NCBI GenBank assembly: GCA_018806915.1
Contig: JAGKQI010000031.1
Coordinates: forward strand, 186,001 to 250,000
DNA length: 64,000 nt
Reading direction: 5' to 3'
DNA from: Phytophthora colocasiae
Taxonomy: Eukaryota > Oomycota > Peronosporomycetes > Peronosporales > Peronosporaceae
The position numbers and the translations under genes were made by a program. How positions within the stretch are numbered: position 1 is the stretch's first letter; each line of letters starts with the position of its first letter. This document shows, one piece after another, positions 10,660 through 19,809 of the stretch. The notes below the pieces were generated by a model. That model was not told the DNA's origin. It made no database searches and saw nothing but the letters and a program-made list of their open reading frames with translations.

Positions 10660-11008
10660 ATGGAAACACCCCATTCTAGCACGGAGTTCCGCCCGCCCGA
10701 CCGGACCTTCTACCTGCTGTCCGCCGAAGAGGACCCAAGCTTCGATCGCATCAAGGGCCACGCGCCGAGCCCGGCGAACGGTTCGAAGGAGCTGCGCAAG
10801 CGCGTAACGGTGTGTCTCCATGGACGGAGTCCAGGACGAGCAAGCTCTGCTCGAAGTTACCACCAGTCCCTTTTGCCCATCGGGTAGGCCGTACAAGAAG
10901 CTGCTCAAGCGTCGAAAATGCAAAGGAGTGGTGCTCCCCCGCAACCGAGCCGAAGTGCTGAAGGTTTGCTGGAAGGATAGAGCCCTTCGTGCGGACGTAG
11001 GTAGATAG
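10660..11008 (+). pseudogene. Unrecognised gene fragment, two frames
   Basis: From the ATG at 10660 a GC-rich, host-like frame reads METPHSSTEFRPPDRTFYLL and continues for about 50 plausible residues to KELRKRV. It then degrades, and an adjacent frame (from about 10820) continues with a basic segment containing PYKKLLKRRKCKG. This looks like a host gene fragment with a frameshift; the family is unknown. Just beyond it, near 11043-11120, a small foldback reads atattgtcaa...ttgacaatat around the palindrome CTCGGTTTAACCGAG. Confidence 0.3.
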
Positions 11009-11215
11009 AATCGTGGAGATGAGAAAGTCTCCACCCAGGTATCTAGACCTGGATATTGTCAAAACGACTCGGTTTAACCGAGCTAATTCGGCAAATTTGC
11101 CCGGAATTGACAATATATACATTTGTACTTGCTAGTAGCGAAGCATCTTAACGCGTATCTTGTCGTGTACCCCGACACGAAACAGCACTATTGCCACGTG
11201 TTATGATGATCCTTC

Positions 11216-11548
11216 TCATTCTAAGCAACTTGTAGCACGAAGCCGGCGAGTAGAGCCAAACGAGAATACTCTTTTCAACCACCGCTGGAATCTCTGTAAC
11301 AGACCATTGTTGTTATACTTTGTCACGGTCACTGTTTCACCTCCTGTGGCCGTATTCGACAGCGGTCTGTGTCCAGCCACAAGAGCATTCGAACTCACGA
11401 CGTTTGATGTTCCAGACCTTCGGTTTTGTCCTGCTCGCTCTTCACGATTCGATGATAGCGCCGTTGAGGTGACTGGGGTAGTGCTTAAGAGTAGGAGCAT
11501 GATTGAAATCTGCAGCACAAGTTGGCCTAGCTTCATCGTTCTTGACAT
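11216..11548 (-). CDS. Effector 2: small secreted EER protein with an NNG-Q-W module
   Basis: A 110-residue protein from the ATG at 11548 (a second ATG at 11536 is possible). Signal peptide about residues 1-31, ending TPVTSTA. EER follows almost at once (LSSNREERAG) with no RxLR-like motif between, so the RxLR half of the usual pair is missing. A Ser/Gly-rich linker leads to TVTVTKYNNNGLLQRFQRW and a basic C-terminus with RRLR. The open frame extends upstream without a further signal peptide, so I start at the methionine that begins the hydrophobic stretch. Paralogue of effectors 1, 3 and 4; function unknown. Confidence 0.72.
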   Translation of the reverse strand: MSRTMKLGQLVLQISIMLLLLSTTPVTSTALSSNREERAGQNRRSGTSNVVSSNALVAGHRPLSNTATGGETVTVTKYNNNGLLQRFQRWLKRVFSFGSTRRLRATSCLE

Positions 11549-11593
11549 GTAAAACACACACCGCCAAAAGTGGAAATGGGTGGATGTATGCAT

Positions 11594-11613
11594 GGAGCAA
11601 ATTGCTGCGAAAG
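11594..11613 (-). promoter_or_regulatory. Core promoter-like element of effector 2
   Basis: Minus strand CCTTTCGCAGCAATTTGCTCC, 46-65 bp before the ATG. The 11-mer GCAAATTGCTG (plus strand) is shared with the equivalent site of effector 3, which suggests a conserved flanking promoter element (AATTTGC) in this family. Confidence 0.5.
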
Positions 11614-11956
11614 GACCAGATTGGCTCCTTGATACAATGATCGCCAACTGAGATTGGCAAGGTGTACGGTTTCTTTGGTGTCGTTGGCAAGTTGCCAATG
11701 GCAACACCGGCACGCAGATTGACTTATGCGTTATCTGCATGGCGACCAATGGTCAGACCATGTAGTGCTACATCTACAGGGACTCGCTGTTCTACTGGCG
11801 GTAGATTCTCAGTACGTATACGTTAAAAGTACATCGCCGTGCAGAGTGCTGGAGGCGGGTTTTCATTATCGCGAATATCCCCGTTTTGGCTACGTGAGCT
11901 ATTCGTTAACCTTTACATTGACAATCGAGTAACATCGAACATATATAGGAGTCCAT

Positions 11957-12504
11957 TTACTGTCGAAGTCGCGTGGAGTCCGTCGTACTTTTCGCCGGAA
12001 CGACTTTGCGGTTCCACAAACTCTTCCACCACCGCACGATCTTCTGGAATAACCCGTTGTTGTTGAAAATTGTCACCGTAATGGTGCCACCTCCGTTTCC
12101 ATTGCCAGACGACACCACAGTACCTCCTGCCCCTGCGCGGCCTCCTTCTCCAGACGTGATGCCGCCCGAGCTGACTCGTTCTTCGTTCGCAAAGAGATTG
12201 AGCCACCACCGCTTGATCCTCTGCCATAGACCATTGTTGCTGAAAATCGTCACGTTCACCGTTCCACCACCGTCATTGCTGGTCGACACGACAGTCTCTC
12301 CTGCTCCAGTACGTCCTCCTTCAGCCGCAGCCTTGGCCCCTGCACTAACTCGCTCTTCTTTCGTTGACTTGAATTGGCATCCTCGAAAGACAGAAGGTTA
12401 CGAAGGTTCACGGCTGTTGAGGTGGATACTTCGTTCTTGGCAAGGCAATTGCTACTCGCAAGCAGCGCCACCACAACCAGTAAGCCGAATTGATTCAGAA
12501 ACAT
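11957..12504 (-). pseudogene. Effector 3: RxLR/EER-like gene with duplicated module and a frameshift
   Basis: From the ATG at 12504: signal peptide (about residues 1-22, ending SSNCLA), then an RNLL variant motif in the same context as effector 1 (NLRNLLSFED). The frame shifts by one base around 12365, just before EER. The continuing frame (to 11957) carries two copies of a unit: EERV, a Gly-rich linker with GEGGR and TVVS, and the module (TVNVTIFSNNGLWQRIKRW, then TITVTIFNNNGLFQKIVRW). EER itself is duplicated with the unit. The C-terminus ends TRLRQ. As read, translation from the ATG would end early at 12256 and lose both modules. It is a pseudogene unless the shift is a sequencing error. 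Confidence 0.75.
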
Positions 12505-12532
12505 CTTTCACGACCGAAGAGATCGCTTTGTT

Positions 12533-12552
12533 CGCGCAAATTGCTGAGTGGG
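12533..12552 (-). promoter_or_regulatory. Core promoter of effector 3
   Basis: Minus strand CCCACTCAGCAATTTGCGCG, 29-48 bp before the ATG: initiator CCACTCA followed by AATTTGC. The MULE at 12573 is inserted 20 bp further upstream, so all distal promoter sequence was displaced by about 2.3 kb. Confidence 0.55.
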
Positions 12553-13091
12553 AGCCAACAACTCCAGACTGGGGAAAATCTATGGAGCTCGAGGTTACGG
12601 AGCTCGAGGTACCAAAAAATCATATGTGTCGACCAAAAAAAAAATAGTAAACACAAAATTATATTTTATCTCAAAATTTGAGAATTAACTCCGACAGTGA
12701 TTGTCAAAGAGTTTATTTAATTTAGGCAACCAGAGGAATTACTGTTAGTATTTCGCTGCTGTAAGTGAACTCAATTAATATGTATAATGCTGTAGCACGA
12801 AGAATACTTTTGAAGTATCGGATTGCTTTGGATAGGTGAGCAGGGGCCGAAGAACTGTGAACTGTGCATATCATGCAAATTGTGTAGAGCTGTCGACTTC
12901 GCGGTGTCGACTCAGATGACGTCCTGACGTCCCACAGTCATCGAGCGACGTCGACCTACCAACCCGTCGACAGCCATCATTCTGTCACGATTTTGATTTA
13001 AAGAATAATCGTGCGGAAGCAGTTTGATTACACAACGGTCTAGTGAGTTCACGGATCCCATTAGAGCGGGAGGGGAGGCAACAACGGCAAA

Positions 13092-13816
13092 ATGTACGCG
13101 CAGAGTCTAATACTCACCTGCGTCGTCATCTGGTTGGTATACAACAGCGAAGATGGCCCGTATAAGCCACTCACGCCCTCAATGACTTGGAAATCGTCGT
13201 GGTGGAGGCTGTGGTTACGGGGTTACCGTCACCACGTATGCGTTCGCTGTGTTCAGTGACAGGAAAGTGGATGCATTTGCCATCTGCTCAACGACGGCTG
13301 TGTATGCTGTGACGGCTAAGAACAAGAAGTAGATCTTCTGCTTGAAACACTTGGACCTCGGTGTCAGCATGATCAACAAGGTTGTCTAGGTAGTGTGTGG
13401 CTGGCTATTAGTTAATGATAATGTCGATTCCGCTGACAGTTGCTGTATTGTTGGCGGATGTACTGGAGCAAGGAGATGTCCAAGGAGCAAGCCAAGAAAC
13501 CAGCGCGACAAGCCCCGAGAACAATACATCAAAGAGAAGATTCACTGTACTGCTCATCGTCTCGGCTACAGTTGTAGCATTAGGTGTTGTCACCGTCAAG
13601 TCCCTCTGAACGCTGATGGTCTGCCAAGACTTGTGGAGCAAGTGTCTATCAATCACAGAGGCAAACCTGAACTCAAATGCAGCGAACATCTCGTACAAGT
13701 ACGCGACGGATAAGGTGTATGTGCAGGTGCACCACCTTGGGAGTGAGATCACGTACAATGGCTCCTACTACACTGCCATCATGCTGTTCGACGGCAAGAT
13801 CTTCAACGTCACATAG
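13092..13816 (+). other. Unrecognised open segments inside MULE 2, possibly captured sequence
   Basis: On the plus strand, an ATG at 13092 opens a 53-codon frame with a signal-peptide-like start (MYAQSLILTCVVIWLVYN). Near 13415-13609 a frame ends in a membrane-segment-like stretch (RRFTVLLIVSATVVALGVV). At 13616-13816 another frame ends YYTAIMLFDGKIFNVT. They lie in different frames. They could be pieces of one captured host gene, but I recognise no family and coding capacity is unproven. Confidence 0.25.
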
Positions 13817-14203
13817 TTTATGGAGGCAGAAATGCCTATGGCATTTGACGTGGAACGTTCCCACGAGAGGAATCTTACGCATACATGTATAACAGACACA
13901 AGGAAAGGTTTTAGCAACGGTTTGAGGAGAAAGGAATCGATAGCTGCGTCTTTGCTTTATTCGCACTCAGTCTCGACGATACTCAAAGGTCATAGAGAAG
14001 TACCAACCCACTGCGCGTTGAAAACGGTCTGCTCAGACGCACGAGGCTCCACGGGAACGTTGGTCAGCTGATATGGAGCATCATTTCCCTTTGAAGCCGT
14101 TCCTTTTCTTGGAAAGCGAGTAATTCATCGGGGTGGACGTTTTTTCATGTGTGGAGCGACAATGCTCCCTTTCGAATAGACAGCTCAATCTCGCAACTTA
14201 AGC

Positions 14204-14672
14204 AGAAGCACCTAGCATGGTCACACGTGAGTTGGATCTATTGGGACACTGGCGGGCTCGTCGTGAGCGATACACACAATAAACTGGCAGTTTGCTTTTA
14301 CTGGCTGTGATCTTTTTGGTACGGAAAATGCTCTCCCTGCAGGTCAATATTGATCGCATCGACCGCTTCAATGCGAACCTCCATCTTGTACCAATTTTGG
14401 TTGTTCCCCGTTGTGTTCGAACTCGACTTTCTCTCGGAGGTGACGTGTTCTTGGTTTTGCCGTAGTGATCACATTGGAAATCACGTTGTCGAATTTCATG
14501 TGCCTTGTTTTTCTTGTTATGGGTCTTGGTCACGTCAATATCTTGGCGCATTCCATCTGTGAAGGGCAGTCTCTGCCTCTTCATAAGACTCAAAGACTTG
14601 TTCCGGAGGTGGCGGAATGAGGTAGCTCGAGGTTGCTGCTGCAGGTGGTGCCGATGCTGGTGTTGAAGCCAT
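14204..14672 (-). pseudogene. MULE transposase N-terminus (FAR1-like), broken
   Basis: From the ATG at 14672: a Pro/Ala-rich start, then IPPPPEQVFESYEEAETALHRW, parallel to IEPPPEGVHPSVDAAIDAIHRW in MULE 1. After a frame change it continues with RQRDFQCDHYGKTKN and RESRVRTQRGTTKIG, matching the Cys/basic DNA-binding segment of the MULE 1 transposase. The catalytic domain is absent. Confidence 0.65.
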
Positions 14673-14849
14673 AATTGAAGAATGAATGGACTCAAAAAGA
14701 GCAAAACTCACAGGCAAATGTAGGCACACCATCTCATTTGCGATAAAATAAAATTTTGTGTTTACTATTTTTATTTTGGTCGACACATATGATTTTTTGG
14801 TACCTCGAGCTCCGTAACCTCGAGCTCCATAGATTTTCCCCCAGACTGG

Positions 14850-15600
14850 AGTTAATCCGAGGATCAAACATATGGAGAGCACAGCGGCCGGGATCCGGTT
14901 TTTCACAAGTTTGACTTCACCCACAAGCGACTGGTTGAAGGAATTGCGCGGTACGCTGTGAATGTTTTTTTGATAAAATTTTATGAGATGTATCCTGCAA
15001 ATCACGTCGAGGTGTTGAACTAACGTTAAAAATACCTACACAATTCAAATAGTAGTACAGTACCGGTACTAAGTTCAAGTCAATCTTAAAGCGCAACATT
15101 AGCTGGAGTTAACACATGAGCATGATGTTTTTGATGTTTTAAACATTTCACAAAAGTCTGTTCCAATAGAAGAGAAATGGGGAAGATTTGACCGTAGTTT
15201 TTATGCAGAAGAATTTAAACGAAATTTGTCTACAGCAACACAGATGGCGGGCTGACAGAAGCAAGTTGTCTGCAACTTGAAACTTTTGAAGGCTGCCGAA
15301 ACGACTGACTGTCAGTATCCCTACTTGTGTAAGACTTTGGAATGCTTCAGTTGTAGGACATACAAGTAATATATCGTGTGTTATTAGTACAGTGTACATT
15401 ACGTATTTGAACCAACACCAGCTTGCGACTAGATAAATACATGACAAATAAAAGTATCCTACTTTCCTGCATGACACCGTGTTGGCAATGAAAAAGGCTA
15501 AGTATTTCACCAAAATTTCGTACCTATTCTACCTATTTGGAAATTCCGCATGACCTCAGACACAGCGCTTGAGCCAAAAAGGACCGACTGCGACTCGAAT
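14850..15600. other. Intergenic stretch without a recognisable gene
   Basis: AT-rich. Short minus-strand frames (15148-15513, 14917-15099) show no domain or signal peptide. Nothing else seen. Confidence 0.5.
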
Positions 15601-15603
15601 CGG

Positions 15604-15949
15604 TTACTGACGTAGTCGGTGAGCCGACTTGGAAGAGTCTCGGTGAAAGATCTTCTCTAACCATCTCTTGAACCTCTGCAAGATGCCATTATTCCAGTAC
15701 TTTGAGATAGTCACTGTCCCCCCTAAGGTAGTAGTTGTCGTTGTTACTCCACCTCCTACAACTGCGCGCCCTCCTTCTCCAGCGGACAATACAGCCGCAT
15801 TGTAAGACCGTTCTTCCGTCTTACTGCCTTCAACAAACAGGAAGCGACGGACTCCCTCAAAGATGGAACTGGGAGTTGACTTAGTGACTTGGTCATAGTT
15901 ATCCGTAGCCATCCCATCACAAGTAGTGAGTAGAGTGACTGTCACCACC
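15604..15949 (-). pseudogene. Effector 4, main part: RxLR/EER-like gene interrupted by MULE 1
   Basis: Holds the end of the signal peptide, a degenerate RxLR-like RRFLF, EER (SKTEERSYN), a GEGGR plus Thr-rich linker, the module TVTISKYWNNGILQRFKRW, and a C-terminus ending HRLRQ. The first 13 codons lie 2.7 kb away at 18658-18698, beyond MULE 1. Counting one copy of the 9-bp target duplication, the two parts are exactly in frame (41 + 337 nt = 126 codons including stop), so the gene was open when the transposon landed. The gene is now separated from its own promoter and most of its signal peptide. Confidence 0.8.
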
Positions 15950-16307
15950 GGGAGAAACTAAGGAGCGCCCAAGTACGGAGCGCCCAAACATAAATAGAAC
16001 ACCCAAAGATTATAAGATGCGGAAGATATGGCGTGATTGATGGAGTATTAGGACGTTTCTAGAAAAGAAAATCCGAAGGATTCATAGTGATGGAGAACAA
16101 GTAGTCACGAGCTGCGGTTAGAAAATATTGTTCATTGTCTGATTGACTGCCGAAGGGCAAATTGAGCGGGGGCTTCGGTCCTAAGAGGGTTGTCGCGGCA
16201 TGCCGTTAATTCCCCGTCAGACAATTAAAGGTGCGCTGATGTGTTGACCATACAACACCAGAATTGTTTACTAACTATGACAACGTTTCTTATTTCTTAA
16301 TTAGACA

Positions 16308-16371
16308 CTACCGTAGCTTAATGGTAAAGCCCCCGAAAGGGGTGAAGGAGGTTCGATTCCTCTCGGTGGTA
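16308..16371 (+). repeat. tRNA-like structure with collapsed anticodon arm
   Basis: Acceptor ACTACCG/CGGTGGT (7 pairs, one wobble), D-arm GCTT-AATGGTA-AAGC and T-arm GGAGG-TTCGATT-CCTCT all pair. The anticodon arm is reduced to CCCC-GAAA-GGGG, a GNRA tetraloop with no anticodon. It cannot decode; it is likely a tRNA-derived SINE head or relic carried by MULE 1. Confidence 0.5.
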
Positions 16372-16432
16372 TTGTGTTATCGAACAGATTTGTGAATGTG
16401 ACGCGTATTATATGAAGGAATTCTATATCAGC

Positions 16433-18457
16433 CTAATTCAATCCGGAATAGCCCCATGTACGAGGTGGCAAGTACGCACTGGTGAAGCTTTCATGTGTAC
16501 CTTCTTCCAGAAGCGCCTGAAATGATTGAACCGGTGGAGTATTGGAATTGGAACTGTCGTCTCTCTCGAACCACGATAATTCGCGACGTGTGGTATTGGC
16601 GCCGTGCCCAGCCTTGTGTTGACAATGCGAACCCCTGCTTTTATGGTTGCGCCGGTTTGAAGGCTCTAAAACGCGACAGGTTGAATGCTCATCGTTTGCT
16701 AGTATCCACCAGTGCTTGTCGAAGTGTGTTGGCAGAATCTTTAAATCTCCGTTGGACTCGTAAATCTTTACTAGCTCGTGGATACATGGTCTACCGTACG
16801 TGTGGCGAAAACCTCCGGTACACAGTGATTTTTCGGCTCCAGAAATTATTAGATTGTGCGCCATCTTCCAGAGCTTGTCCGTCTCAATTAGCGCATAGGT
16901 ACTGATCAAGCGAACCACAGCAGAATATTGGTCGTATCTAAGTCGGTGTGGAATAATAGTAGCATCTTTGGCTGACTGGTAGCTGATAGCATTTGCAGAG
17001 GATATCCACCACGGAAGTAGCTTCAGAAACACAGTGAGAAGATCTCCTTTTGAACTTTCCAACCATCTTTTAATCTTCGCATGCGTGCCTTCCACCGTAG
17101 ACGTGTCATGGCATCCAAAGTGCGCGTACTTGTCCGTCCAGCACTTCACGATCTTCGTTTTGTATCTCCACCAGGTACGTTCCAAATAGAGCGCCAACGT
17201 ATTGCTTAAAGCTCGCAAGGCAACGCAATGTGCGTCAAAATCTGCTTCCGTCTTTGATTCTAGTGTTTCGTAATATTCAGCCATGAAAACATTGGTCTGC
17301 ACAGTGTTTTCTTTCGTCTCTCCATTTGGCCCAGGTTGATCGAGTCGTACAGTTCCTAGTTCACCTTGAACACGCGCCAATACGTTGCGGTTAATGTGCC
17401 AGCGACAAAGAATTTTGGGGACGTCTGGGAAAACCATATCACTGGCGTTCATGCAGGCAAGATCCCTGTCCGTAGCGAACAGTCGGGGTTCAGGGATTCC
17501 AACCTCCTTTAGAAGTGTCTTCAATGATTCGAATGCCCATATATAGTTCGGCTCAGCCTCCCCGGGTAGCCAACATTGAGCTAGCGGAAGCACCTTATTC
17601 AGTCCAGTAAGGATGACCATGTTTAACAAAGGCCAGTTGTGCCTATTAGTCTTGTATGTGCAATCCAACACAACGACACCCATGTAGTGTCGAGATAGCT
17701 CCAATGTTTGCGGGTGCGCCCACAACAGGTACATTAACCGGGGGTTGGAGTCCGACTCAATCTCATATTTGTAGCGAAATCCATGGTCACTCAACTTTCG
17801 AAATAAAACCTCAATCGCAGTGTCAGTTTCCAGCATCTCGCGCCGCCACACATCCTTAGTGTTTGCAATGTCCTTAGGTATAGCAAGTGATTTCGTGTTC
17901 GCAAGTAATAGAGTTGAATAAATTCGTGACACAGGAATTCCAGCTTCTGTTTGGAGAGTTATCAACTCGTTCGCACTTGAAATCGCATGACCACAATTTT
18001 GTTGAACGCTACGTCGCCTATGTCCAGTGTGTACTCGAACATCCAAAGATGGCGGGTGGTTGTGGGTTCGACTTCCATCTCGTGTGTACACAATTTTCCA
18101 TGCCCCCGCCGTGTTGTTGCGATCTATAGCCACTATTTTAATGCGCATGGGGCAACCCATTCGTTTTGACCCTCGCAATGTTCTGACACGATCCTCTTCA
18201 CGAATACGGCGAGTATTCTTGGGTCTTCCACTACGATCGCAGGCAAATAAAATTGTCCGAATTTCGTTATTGTTGTTGCGTTCGATCTTTTGCCTGGATA
18301 CTTCATAGCGACGAGATTGGGTCCACCTGTGTATAGCGTCAATAGCTGCATCTACAGAAGGATGAACACCTTCTGGAGGAGGTTCGATGGTATAAAGCTG
18401 CGATACCTCTGCGGTGTAGTCATCCGGATAATTGAGGGCTTCAGCGTGATTCTGCAT
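16433..18457 (-). CDS. MULE transposase (FAR1-like N-terminus, DDE core, SWIM-like zinc finger)
   Basis: 674 residues from the ATG at 18457; a longer GTG-led frame exists. N-terminal FAR1/WRKY-GCM1-like DNA-binding region with a Cys/His pattern (ACDRSG...RMGCP...THNH). The catalytic core shows VVVLDCTYKTN (first Asp), LFATDRDLACMNA (second Asp), the CRWHINRNV segment typical of MULEs, and STVEGTHAKIKRW (Glu). A C-terminal CxH pair in GRPCIHEL fits a SWIM finger. Open from end to end, so potentially active. Confidence 0.9.
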   Translation of the reverse strand: MQNHAEALNYPDDYTAEVSQLYTIEPPPEGVHPSVDAAIDAIHRWTQSRRYEVSRQKIERNNNNEIRTILFACDRSGRPKNTRRIREEDRVRTLRGSKRMGCPMRIKIVAIDRNNTAGAWKIVYTRDGSRTHNHPPSLDVRVHTGHRRRSVQQNCGHAISSANELITLQTEAGIPVSRIYSTLLLANTKSLAIPKDIANTKDVWRREMLETDTAIEVLFRKLSDHGFRYKYEIESDSNPRLMYLLWAHPQTLELSRHYMGVVVLDCTYKTNRHNWPLLNMVILTGLNKVLPLAQCWLPGEAEPNYIWAFESLKTLLKEVGIPEPRLFATDRDLACMNASDMVFPDVPKILCRWHINRNVLARVQGELGTVRLDQPGPNGETKENTVQTNVFMAEYYETLESKTEADFDAHCVALRALSNTLALYLERTWWRYKTKIVKCWTDKYAHFGCHDTSTVEGTHAKIKRWLESSKGDLLTVFLKLLPWWISSANAISYQSAKDATIIPHRLRYDQYSAVVRLISTYALIETDKLWKMAHNLIISGAEKSLCTGGFRHTYGRPCIHELVKIYESNGDLKILPTHFDKHWWILANDEHSTCRVLEPSNRRNHKSRGSHCQHKAGHGANTTRRELSWFERDDSSNSNTPPVQSFQALLEEGTHESFTSAYLPPRTWGYSGLN

Positions 18458-18657
18458 GGTGTTCCTTGCTCTTAGTGTTGTACAGGTATTGCTCGCGTCA
18501 GGTTGGAAATTGATCTCTGTTCTAGTTGATGTTCTCTCTAATGTTAAAGTAATAATAGATTCGAAGACGATCACCACATATCCTCCGCATCTTATAATCT
18601 TTGGGTGTTCTATTTATGTTTGGGCGCTCCGTACTTGGGCGCTCCTTAGTTTCTCCC

Positions 18658-18698
18658 GTCACCACCAACACGACCACAAAGACTTGAAACAGACGCAT
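18658..18698 (-). pseudogene. Effector 4, first codons (signal-peptide start)
   Basis: ATG at 18698, then a short hydrophobic frame (MRLFQVFVVVLVV) that runs into the right end of MULE 1. It is in frame with 15604-15940 once the transposon and one target duplication are discounted. Confidence 0.75.
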
Positions 18699-18741
18699 TT
18701 TTCTTCTACTGCAGCCCTGGAGACACGCTTTCCACTGCGGA

Positions 18742-18758
18742 CGAAAGTTCTGAAATGA
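18742..18758 (-). promoter_or_regulatory. Core promoter of effector 4, now stranded
   Basis: Minus strand TCATTTCAGAACTTTCG is a strong initiator-plus-flanking match 44-60 bp before the ATG at 18698. Any transcript would now read into MULE 1, antisense to nothing and co-directional with its transposase. Confidence 0.6.
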
Positions 18759-19077
18759 CGAGCGTATAGTTTTGCTAGCTGTGAGCCAAGCACCAAGATT
18801 AGGTTAGATACGGTGTTGTTCGAGTGCAGCATCGTGCACTCAGGTTGCAAATCCCCCGTCTCATGTCGTAGAAACAAAACAGTGTTTATATTTTTTTATC
18901 AGTTTGCAACCACTGATTTTTACCATGCTTTAATAAAATGTCCTGTCCTGTCTTTCTCCTCTTTCAATTATCAAGCGGTGAACCTCGTGGAAAAATCCTC
19001 GGTTCACGTCTTCTAAATACGTAAATGCACTTCCAATTGGGGAATGACTGTAGATTGACAGATTCATGTGCGTTACG

Positions 19078-19805
19078 GATATTCTGAAAGTGCACGAACT
19101 AGGTAGATAAAAGTTAGCTGGACTACTTCTTGCAGATCTTTGACATTACCAATCTTACGTTTAGCTTCGTGGAGTCCATATTCGTTGTCGTGGGAGGTCA
19201 GGAAGAAGTTCCATCTGCTCAGATTCAAACCCCAACCGCCTAAGCACTCGGTTAAGCGCTTCGTCATCACTATTCCAATCAGATGAATGCCTAAACAAGA
19301 AATAATAGTGACTTCGAAATGAAGCCTGCGCATTAGTGAGATTTGGCGACATCGCCCATGTTTCACCGAAGTAAATGCCATTGCGCAGCCGCCATGTTGC
19401 ATGAAACACTATTGCAGTGTGTATTCTCCACAGTAGTAACAGGCAGTCTTGGTCGTCTCTCAATCTTCTAGCAACACCCCGGCTAGACTGGAACAGCAGG
19501 AGCTTCCACTCCAACTCGCTTCGAAATGCTTTTCGCCAGTGACTCCATAGTATTTGCCACATACGCGTTAACTCCGGACAAGTGAGAAAACAATGTTCCA
19601 GAGTTTCAATTGAATCGCACCCTTCCCGAACACAACATTGTGCTTCTGGATTGGTAATAACCAAGAAAAAGAGCCTTGAACCGACAATTAGATCCCCAAA
19701 GAGTAGTCTCAGCATTACATCGTGAACAATAGGTACCAAGCACTGTCGAAGCCGCCTTATCTGCGTGAGCGTTTGATGTACACGCTCTCCGGGACATCCG
19801 TGTTC
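19078..19805 (-). mobile_element. 5'-truncated LINE 3' fragment
   Basis: Minus strand encodes the end of a LINE ORF2: GDLIVGSRLFFLV, the zinc-knuckle-like CVREGCDSIETLEHCFLTCP, then FHATWRLRNGIYFGETW. It begins inside the 3' part of the Crinkler pseudogene. One frame is open for 190 codons. Confidence 0.75.
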
Positions 19806-19809
19806 GTGT

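Larger units (their letters stand above)
12573..14840 (-). mobile_element. MULE 2: non-autonomous MULE with ~100-bp TIRs and 9-bp TSD
   Basis: Ends are near-identical inverted repeats of about 100 bp starting GGAAAATCTATGGAGCTCGA (the right end has one extra G), with GTCGACC and TAGTAAACAC further in. Both sides carry the 9-bp direct repeat CCAGACTGG (12564-12572, 14841-14849), the MULE target-site length. Of the transposase only a broken N-terminus remains at the right. The middle (about 12890-14070) is unrelated to the transposase of MULE 1. Confidence 0.85.
15950..18657 (-). mobile_element. MULE 1: full-length Mutator-like element with 9-bp TSD
   Basis: Inverted repeats of about 88 bp (GGGAGAAACTAAGGAGCGCC at both ends, near-identical inward to GATGCGGA) bound a 2.71-kb element. 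The direct repeat GTCACCACC flanks it (15941-15949, 18658-18666). It carries one long open transposase gene on the minus strand, a diverged tRNA-like piece near 16165-16215 and a second tRNA-like sequence at 16308-16371. Intact ends, TSD and ORF suggest a young insertion. Confidence 0.92.

Noticed and set aside
10555..11122. Minus-strand frames of 120-160 codons over 10.55-11.1 kb
   Set aside because: No signal peptide or domain, and the plus frame from 10660 has better host-like composition; kept only as a fragment.
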